Below are positions 57,874-64,000 of a stretch of 64,000 nucleotides of DNA, piece after piece. Position numbers and translations under genes: made by a program. The DNA lies in NCBI RefSeq assembly GCF_000321225.1, contig NW_004450287.1:3164265-3228264 (forward strand). Direction: 5' to 3'. The notes beneath the pieces are model-generated. The model was not told where the DNA came from, did no database searches, and saw only the letters and a program-made list of their open reading frames with translations. Within the stretch, counting starts at the first letter, position 1; each line of letters begins with the position of its first letter. Source of the DNA: Odobenus rosmarus divergens (lineage: Eukaryota; Chordata; Mammalia; Carnivora; Odobenidae).

Positions 57874-58248
57874 ATGAAGAAACAAAGGAATATGTTGCAA
57901 TCAAAAGGACAAGATCAAACTCCAGAAACAGATATTAATGAAATGGAGATAAGTCATTTATCTGATATTTTAAAATAGCAGGCATAAAGATGCTCACTGG
58001 GTCAGGAGAGAAATGCATGTACAAGGTGAGAATTTCAACAAGGTGATGGAAAATATTTTAAAAAGTACCAAATGGAGATCACAGAGCTGAAGAACACAAA
58101 AAAATGAACGAAAAAGTTTAGAGGAGTTCAAGAATAGACTAGATGAAGCTGAAGAAAAGAGCAGTGACTAGAAGACAGAGCAGTGGAATTCATACAGTCA
58201 GATGAGCATGAAGAAAAAAAGAATTAGAAAGAGTTAAGATAACTTAAT
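57874..58248 (+). pseudogene. LINE-1 ORF1 N-terminal part, broken
   Basis: From the ATG at 57874 the frame reads 34 codons, beginning MKKQRNMLQSKGQDQTPE and continuing INEMEISHLSDILK, then stops at TAG 57976. Later pieces in shifted frames read ENFNKVMENI, KYQMEITELKNTKK and EEFKNRLDEAEE, the coiled-coil part of L1 ORF1p, the RNA-binding chaperone. The RRM and C-terminal domains are absent because the element ends near 58248. At least one stop plus several frameshifts; cannot make ORF1p. The first ATG is chosen because the N-terminus is collinear with family starts. Confidence 0.85.
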
Positions 58249-58814
58249 ACACATTGTTTAAAACTCTTCTGTTATTCTGAAACCAGTTTGGAAGCTGTGT
58301 CTGACAGAGACTTCTACAGAGGGAGAATCTGCATCTGGATTTTTACATTATTGCTATAGTTTGCTATTGTGTGTGATCTATGATTTGTATGTATCTGTCT
58401 TGACAAGCCAACCCTTCTGGTAAACCAATAACATACTTAGGTCACTGGAGTTTCACTGAACTGGAGGAACAGTGATAAAGACCTGAATATATTGATGAAG
58501 TAGAGGAAGACCCAAGGATGGGCAGGTCTTGGGGGGAAAAAAGAATTTTAAGAACTAAAATGTCGAGTGTTAAATTCTAGAGTGCTTTCTGAGAAAGAAG
58601 ACAGAAAACATCACCTCTTGAGTATTCAATAAATTCCTTTGAGATAGTTCAATCTAGCACTCAGAGATATTTAAGAAAATATGGTTAATAAGGATACAGA
58701 TTCATCTTTGAAATAATAGAACACAAAAAGAATAGTTTTCCCAAGCTAGTAGATTTAGTAAAGGTTAAACCTGGTAAAGGTATCCCACATACTAATGTAA
58801 CACAGATCATTTGC
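58249..58814. other. intergenic, no recognised feature
   Basis: Unique sequence after the L1 breakpoint. Confidence 0.4.
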
Positions 58815-58990
58815 TAGCCAATATACTGTACCTGAATTATCTCCACTGCTTTCACCAGCCTTATATAATGTTATCATTTTCAAAGATGAAGGAACTAAGT
58901 TTCAAAAATTATTTAATTGCCCAAGATTATATTTTAGAGCCAGACTCAAAACCTGGGCATTCTGTATACAAAGTTCTCAGTCTAAATCTG
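58815..58990 (+). mobile_element. MIR fragment
   Basis: 'ttatcattttcaaagatgaagg', 'ttaattgcccaagattatatt' and 'agccagactcaaaacctggg' fit MIR core to 3' order. Confidence 0.68.
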
Positions 58991-59525
58991 GATGCAGTAT
59001 AGACAGAGCATCACTGAAATTGCATTCATGTGCTTTGGACTTAATAGAAAAGCAAATGAAATCAGAAGGTAACTTATAAACTGAGAAAAAAGGGAAATAA
59101 AGTGCAAACAGCATGTCAGTAGGGGTTAGAAGTAAGAAAAAGTATACATGATTTTGATCAGAAAAGAAATTTCACAAATCAAGTCCAATTTTGAGTAATG
59201 ACTAGGCTTGTGTTGATTCTTCTGAGTAAAGACTAGATTGGATTGGTTATTGAAGAGGCATCAGTGAAAATTCATAAACCTTGCTTTAACTGGTTCATAT
59301 ACTGCACACATGACAAGTGAATCAACCAACTGGGGCTGACAATAATAACAACTGGGAGGGCATGGAAGTTTATATCCAGTTATTTTTAAGATTGTATAAA
59401 AAGAAAAGGAAAATAATGTTAAAATGGGTTTAATCAGTTGGCTTCTCTATAGGTATAGGGTTTGAAATAGTCTCTGGCATAATTCAACTAAAGTCACTAC
59501 AAAAGAAAAATTCAGATGCGTTAGA
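58991..59525. other. intergenic, no recognised feature
   Basis: Unique sequence. Confidence 0.4.
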
Positions 59526-59872
59526 GTTTGTTTTAGTCTGTTTGGGCTGCTAAAACAAAATACCACAGACTGGGTAGCTTGTAAACAATAGAAAGTTATT
59601 TTTCACAGCTCTGGAGGCTGGAATTCTAGAATCATGGTGCCAGCATGCTTAGGTGAGGGCCCTTTTCCCCATTCATTGCTGGCAACTTATTACTGTGTCT
59701 TCACATGATGGAAAGAGCTAGGGATCTCCCTGGAGCCTATTTTATAAGGCACTAATCCATTCATGAGGATTCCACCTCATGGTTTAAGCACCTCCCAGAG
59801 GCCCTACTTCTTAATACCATCATCTTTGGGTTAGAATTTGAAAATATGAATTTTAGGGGGATAAACGCAGAA
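59526..59872 (-). mobile_element. MaLR LTR (MST/MLT1-type), antisense
   Basis: 'tttgggctgctaaaacaaaat', 'cagctctggaggctggaattc', 'ggtgagggcccttttcccc', 'tgtcttcacatgatggaaag', 'aggcactaatccattcatga', 'cctcccagaggccctacttc' and 'atatgaattttagggggata' are the full reverse-complement order of an ERVL-MaLR LTR. Solitary; no viral genes. Confidence 0.85.
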
Positions 59873-61184
59873 CCACAGTTGGCTTTAAGAGTAAATCAGA
59901 CAAGGTAGGATCTTTTGTTTCTGCTTTTCCTCTAACTTTGCTGTGACCTTTGTGAGCGTTCTTGACTTTTAGTTGTATTTGCATTTCTGTAAGTATTAAA
60001 TTGGGATAAAAATAGAACCTATCACCAAAGTCATTGTGAGATTCAAAGAAAAAATTATACACAACTTTTTAGCATATTACCTGATATATGCTGTCTTTAA
60101 TACATACTAGTATTAGTATTATTGCAGATATTTTTAATCAAAATTATGTTTAACTTCTGATTAAGTTAACTATATTGATGACTTCTATAAGAACCTTTAT
60201 TTAAAAATATTTTATACTATCATGCCTGAATTCAAAATATCAAAAAACATTTATTACTACATTTCTGTCCTGCTATATTAGATTTTTCTGTACTATCCAT
60301 CCCTTTATTTTTTTACTTTTCCGAAGGAGCTCTTACCTTATGAGGAGCTATTAAGATATCAATATACCTGCATTAACCTTGTTCTGACTCTTTCAAATAA
60401 GGTGGATATTAGCACTAACTGCTCAACAACTGAAATGACTTATTTTTTTAATGCAGTTGTTTAAAAAATGTAAGACAAGTAAAAGAAATCAGTTTGAAAA
60501 GCTGAGAGCAGAGTGTTAAAATATTACTTTCACATTGAGGCAGATTTAACAAGAGAATGCATTTATTTATTGTGCCTGGAATTCTCTGTATAATTGCATT
60601 GTATTTCCCGTCTGCTATTTGTGTATGAATAAAAGTCTCTCCCTCACTACACAGTACCTCCTCTCTCCTATTAGACCTTGGGTTTGAGTTATAATGGTAG
60701 ATTAAGTTTTAACTGCAGACATAAAGCTGCCTCCCTATCTAAAAGTGTAGCTTTATGCACCCACAGTTTCACTATGCAGCTTTCAGTATCCCTTTATGCT
60801 TCAACTTCCTTTTTTTCTAGAATTCTCCAGGTGCTTGAATGCAATTGTTTGTATGAGGTATATTTGGTCAGTGAGGCATGTAATGCATTTATAAATTACA
60901 TAGTCAAGATTTTGCATAGAAAAACTCTAGGCTTTATTTATTGTACTTTAAAGATCACACTCTTTGTCATAAAATAAGATCAGGATTAAAGTACAAAATA
61001 GAAGAAATAACACTGAAACTAGTAAAAAATGTTGGATCTTTGTATTCTGTTCTCTTTACAGTTTGTCTCTCATAATTGTAAATAAACTTAAGCTTAAGTC
61101 TCTGTGTTCTTTGTGCCATTGAGAGAAACATAAAATCACGTAAGAAATTTTCATGGTGGTGGGTGAAGGATATAATAATAACAA
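59873..61184. other. intergenic, unique
   Basis: No recognised element or gene. The open frame at 60678-60977 has no family resemblance. Confidence 0.4.
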
Positions 61185-61395
61185 ACACAGTTTTAAGTAC
61201 TTTTTGTTATTGCATTTAATTCTTACAACAACCTGATAGAGTAAGTACTAGGATTATCACCCTGATTTTGTAGATAAGAAAAGTGATGTTCAACAAGTTT
61301 AAGGAACTGGAGAAAATATATTAATTTAGTAAGTGGCAATCTAGATACAAACTCAGGGAGTCAGGCTCTGGAGCTTACCTACTTACCTAGCAGGT
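61185..61395 (+). mobile_element. MIR
   Basis: 'tgcatttaattcttacaacaacctga', 'tgattttgtagataagaaaag' and 'gagtcaggctctggagcttac' follow MIR order well. Confidence 0.78.
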
Positions 61396-61414
61396 GGGAT
61401 GCTACATTTTCAGT

Positions 61415-61472
61415 AGAAGTAGTAATAACATCTATGACATTTCAGAAGTAGTGATAATATCTATGACATTGC
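61415..61472. repeat. 29-bp tandem duplication
   Basis: Two head-to-tail copies (61415-61443 and 61444-61472) starting agaagtagt and ending ctatgacatt(t/g)c, with three mismatches. Confidence 0.9.
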
Positions 61473-61474
61473 AG

Positions 61475-61630
61475 AGCCATACTGTGTGCTGGTCATTCTT
61501 AATACATTATTTTACTTAATCTTTGCAATAATCCAAGAGTGGATCTCTCATCTACAGATGAAATCCTCAGAGAGGTTAACTAGCCACACATTACAAACCG
61601 GCAGAACTTCCACTGAAGGGCCAGCCTTTT
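61475..61630 (+). mobile_element. second MIR
   Basis: 'tactgtgtgctggtcattctt', 'attttacttaatctttgcaa', 'tctacagatgaaatcctcag' and 'gaggttaactagccacaca' are MIR core to 3' order. It lies less than 100 bp from the MIR on its left, same strand. Confidence 0.7.
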
Positions 61631-62920
61631 TCACTCCAAAGAGAGTAGCCTCCTTATGCCTTTTGTGGTAAGTGAAAGACCCTTGGATATGGGTCTACTT
61701 GACAGGTCAAGGAGATTTCTTTGGGAAATGTGGTCTAAAGGACAGAAGGCAGAAATGTGAAAATCTACAGGAAAGTAGATTTTTCAGTAATGCCCAACTG
61801 TTCTAGTTCTCTTGGGTTTTTTTGTTTTTGAATCCAGAAATGGCTTTTTTTTTTCCACATTACACTTCAGGGTGCAGAAATACCTTTCCTTGTCTGCTAA
61901 GCATGGCTGGGTCAGGCAAAAGTTCTTGAGAATGGATTGATTTTATGTTAAGCCATCTCAGATAAATTGACAGTGAGTTTGAGAAAGGATTTTCTTTGCT
62001 CCAGAGTTCCAGAAAGCTTGTTCTTTTATCCTGGAGAACGTATATGATGATCAGAGAGTGAAACTTGCAATAAGGAACAAAACTATATTTAATATAAACA
62101 ACCACAGCAATGTGAATAGAAAGGTCTATATTACAAGTCCTGCTGTATCTCTGAACAATCTTGTGAATGAAGGGAGCACTTTACCTCTTAGTTCTCTCAT
62201 GTATAACGTGGGGTAATGAAATGCTGGTCTCTAATAATCTCTAAAATCATGAAGCAGGTGGAACAAAGCATACTATTTTTAGAAGAAAATATTGAATATA
62301 AAATTAGGGATAAGAAATTATGTTAATAGATCTGTTAAATCATGTCAACAGAATTCCTTCAATTGATTAACACTTGCTGAAAACCAAAGGTGTAAAATGT
62401 TCAAGAAATATCACAAAAGGAAGGCATAATCCAAGTCTTTAACTTTTGAATATGTATCTGGAAAATTAATTCTCTCTCATCCAATCAGGAGACATCAGCA
62501 TGGAAAACACATTAAAATAAATGTCACTGTAATATAAGATGCTACCCTGTACAACTAATCCAAGCCAAGCCTTTAATATTTATTCTCCTGTGGGCATTGT
62601 TTCCATGATTTTATATTTTATAATCATATCCAGTCATCAGCATATATAGTCAATTTTGCTATAATGCTTGCATTGAAAAAAACAGTTCCATTCCATGCAA
62701 TTGATACATTAGTGAACAATTTGAAAATAATAGAAATTTCATGTTTGCTTATGTATAATTTTGTTCCTGAGAAACATGAAGGGAACACAGCTAACTGCAT
62801 CCAGTTGAACTTTGTTGTTTAGGAATATACAAAACAGCACATATGCACAGACTTCAAATGCCAGCTACCCTGGTCTTGATTCACTGTGTATTATTCAACT
62901 AGGTTTTATTTTGCTATTCA
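61631..62920. other. intergenic, unique
   Basis: No recognised element. Ordinary non-coding sequence. Confidence 0.4.
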
Positions 62921-63029
62921 GTATATATATACATATACACACACACGTACATACACACACACATATAAGTATATATATGTATCTTTCCTTTCTCTCTCTC
63001 TTTATATATGTATATATGTATATATATCC
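62921..63029. repeat. compound (TA)n/(CA)n/(CT)n microsatellite
   Basis: Alternating TATATA, ACACAC, TCTCTC and TATATG runs with short interruptions. Confidence 0.93.
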
Positions 63030-63258
63030 CATTCAACATTCTTAACATGAATAATTTTTCTTAAAATGCCGGTAGTGAATGAAACAGGAAATCTTTAGGT
63101 ATTGAGGAGAAGTTTGAAATCATAAAGTGTTTTGCAAGAAACAACAGAACATTTGCTATCTCTTCAGCTGTGAAAAAAATTTACATGGTAGAATATCACA
63201 ATGACACAAAAATAAAAGAAAAACTTCAAGTATTGCAAAGCTGTAAGAACATGGACTT
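63030..63258. other. intergenic spacer
   Basis: No recognised element. Confidence 0.4.
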
Positions 63259-63273
63259 AAGAACTAGAAAAAA

Positions 63274-63465
63274 GGGCGCCTGGGTGGCTCAGTCGTTAAG
63301 CGTCTGCCTTCGGCTCAGGTCATGATCCCAGGGTCCTGGGATCGAGTCCCACATCGGGCTCCCTGCTCAGCGGGAAGCCTGCTTCTCCCTCTCCCACTCC
63401 CCCTGCTTGTGTTCCCTCTCTCACTGTGTCTCTCTCTGTCAAATAAATAAATAAAGTCTTTTAAA
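63274..63465 (+). mobile_element. SINEC, sense, very young-looking
   Basis: Near-consensus body from 'gggcgcctgggtggctcag' through 'gggatcgagtcccacatcgg' to AAATAAATAAATAAAGTCTTTT. Perfect 15-bp target-site duplication aagaactagaaaaaa at 63259-63273 and 63466-63480. Intact A/B-box region of the tRNA-like head. Confidence 0.98.
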
Positions 63466-63480
63466 AAGAACTAGAAAAAA

Positions 63481-64000
63481 ATGGGAAGAATAGTTGAGCA
63501 TACGGATTGAAGAACAAACTGCTAAAGAATTGGAAATGTATTGCACAATCAGAAAAAAAAAGCACCATATATTAAGACCTTAAATTGCCAAACCTTGAGG
63601 AAGTGGCTCATTTTAGTGCTATTGTTGTTGATTTAATGATTTCAAACATTGCTGGAATTTCCAAAGTCTTCAACTGTTGAGCCAAACCATTAGTGCATAT
63701 GAGAAATCTGAGTGGAAAGAATTTCCAGCCATGGTACAAAAATTATTCGAAGTAGAGGTTATACATTAGATCAACTTTTCAATTTTGATGATAGAGGCAT
63801 CTATTAGAAATGCATCCCTTAAAACACCTACATTTCAAAGAAAAAAAAACATGTTTTAGGATTAAAAATGAGATCGATCTGTTGGCACCAGTGGGGAGAG
63901 GAAGAAGATGAGCCACACCCATCCACATAGGGTGTTACAACTTCACATTCAGTTTAGATAATGCTCCTTCCAACACTTCACAAGCTGCCTGATTCTGACA
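63481..64000. other. intergenic, no recognised feature
   Basis: Unique sequence to the window end. Confidence 0.4.

Larger units (their letters stand above)
56069..58248 (+). mobile_element. LINE-1 5' UTR plus ORF1 start, 3'-truncated
   Basis: Starts 'ggggggtcatccaagatggcg', the usual L1 5' end. A long 5' UTR follows, with three related ~400-bp units, then ORF1 from 57874, interrupted by a SINE at 57657-57848. Homology stops within the ORF1 coiled-coil region near 58248. Having the 5' end and lacking the 3' end is the reverse of the usual L1 truncation. Confidence 0.85.

Noticed and set aside
63274..63350. Possible tRNA gene (A-box/B-box-like promoter)
   Set aside because: It is the tRNA-derived head of the SINE; no acceptor stem or full cloverleaf is formed.

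Overview
This window is intergenic mammalian nuclear DNA from a carnivoran. The main evidence is about two dozen tRNA-derived CAN-SINE (SINEC) copies. They share a 5' head of the GGCGCCTGGGTGGCTCAG type, a CT-rich 3' part and an AAATAAATAAAATCTT-type tail, and they sit among carnivore-type LINE-1 copies. From memory the SINE body looks more like the arctoid form (bears, pinnipeds, mustelids) than the dog or cat forms; that is an inference, not a database result. I see no exon, host protein-coding gene, RNA gene, CRISPR array or microbial feature. All long open frames with recognisable protein similarity are LINE-1 ORF2 or ORF1 remains. Three runs of N mark assembly gaps: 11259-11308, 30249-30866 and 48943-49807.

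Layout. 1-645: 3' end of a sense L1. 1403-4030: antisense ancient L1-type sequence, cut by an inverted pair of SINEs. 4.1-6.9 kb: mostly unique, with L2 pieces, a young SINE, a CA repeat and a GATA repeat. 6.93-9.68 kb: 5'-truncated antisense L1. 8.79-13.94 kb: a near-perfect tandem duplication (offset exactly 2680 bp) straddling a 50-N gap and a partial SINE, most likely a false haplotype duplication. 13.9-16.9 kb: unique. 16.9-21.0 kb: SINEs, MaLR LTRs and an old antisense L1. 21.15-25.19 kb: a carnivore L1 with a textbook 5' inversion and target-site duplications. 25.2-28.8 kb: unique plus an old L1 3' UTR. 28.85-33.6 kb: old and middle-aged antisense L1s hit by three SINEs, one holding a 618-N gap. 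33.6-48.3 kb: mostly unique, with SINEs, MIR/L2 relics and a composite L1/SINE insertion at 36.4 kb. 48.3-50.0 kb: L1 pieces around the third gap. 50-55.7 kb: unique plus SINEs and a short L1. 55.7-58.25 kb: old L1, then an L1 5' UTR with three divergent units of about 400 bp and the start of ORF1. 58.3-64 kb: unique sequence, a MaLR LTR, MIRs and a very young SINE.

The window therefore has no gene network. It is an archive of retrotransposition: L1 provides reverse transcription and endonuclease in trans, and SINEC copies use it, as their A-rich tails and target-site duplications show. The items most worth a second look are the duplication at 8.8-13.9 kb, the L1/SINE composite bounded by one target-site duplication at 36.4-36.7 kb, the inverted L1 at 21-25 kb, and the repeated L1 5' UTR at 56-57.5 kb. 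I did not find evidence for a new biological system.
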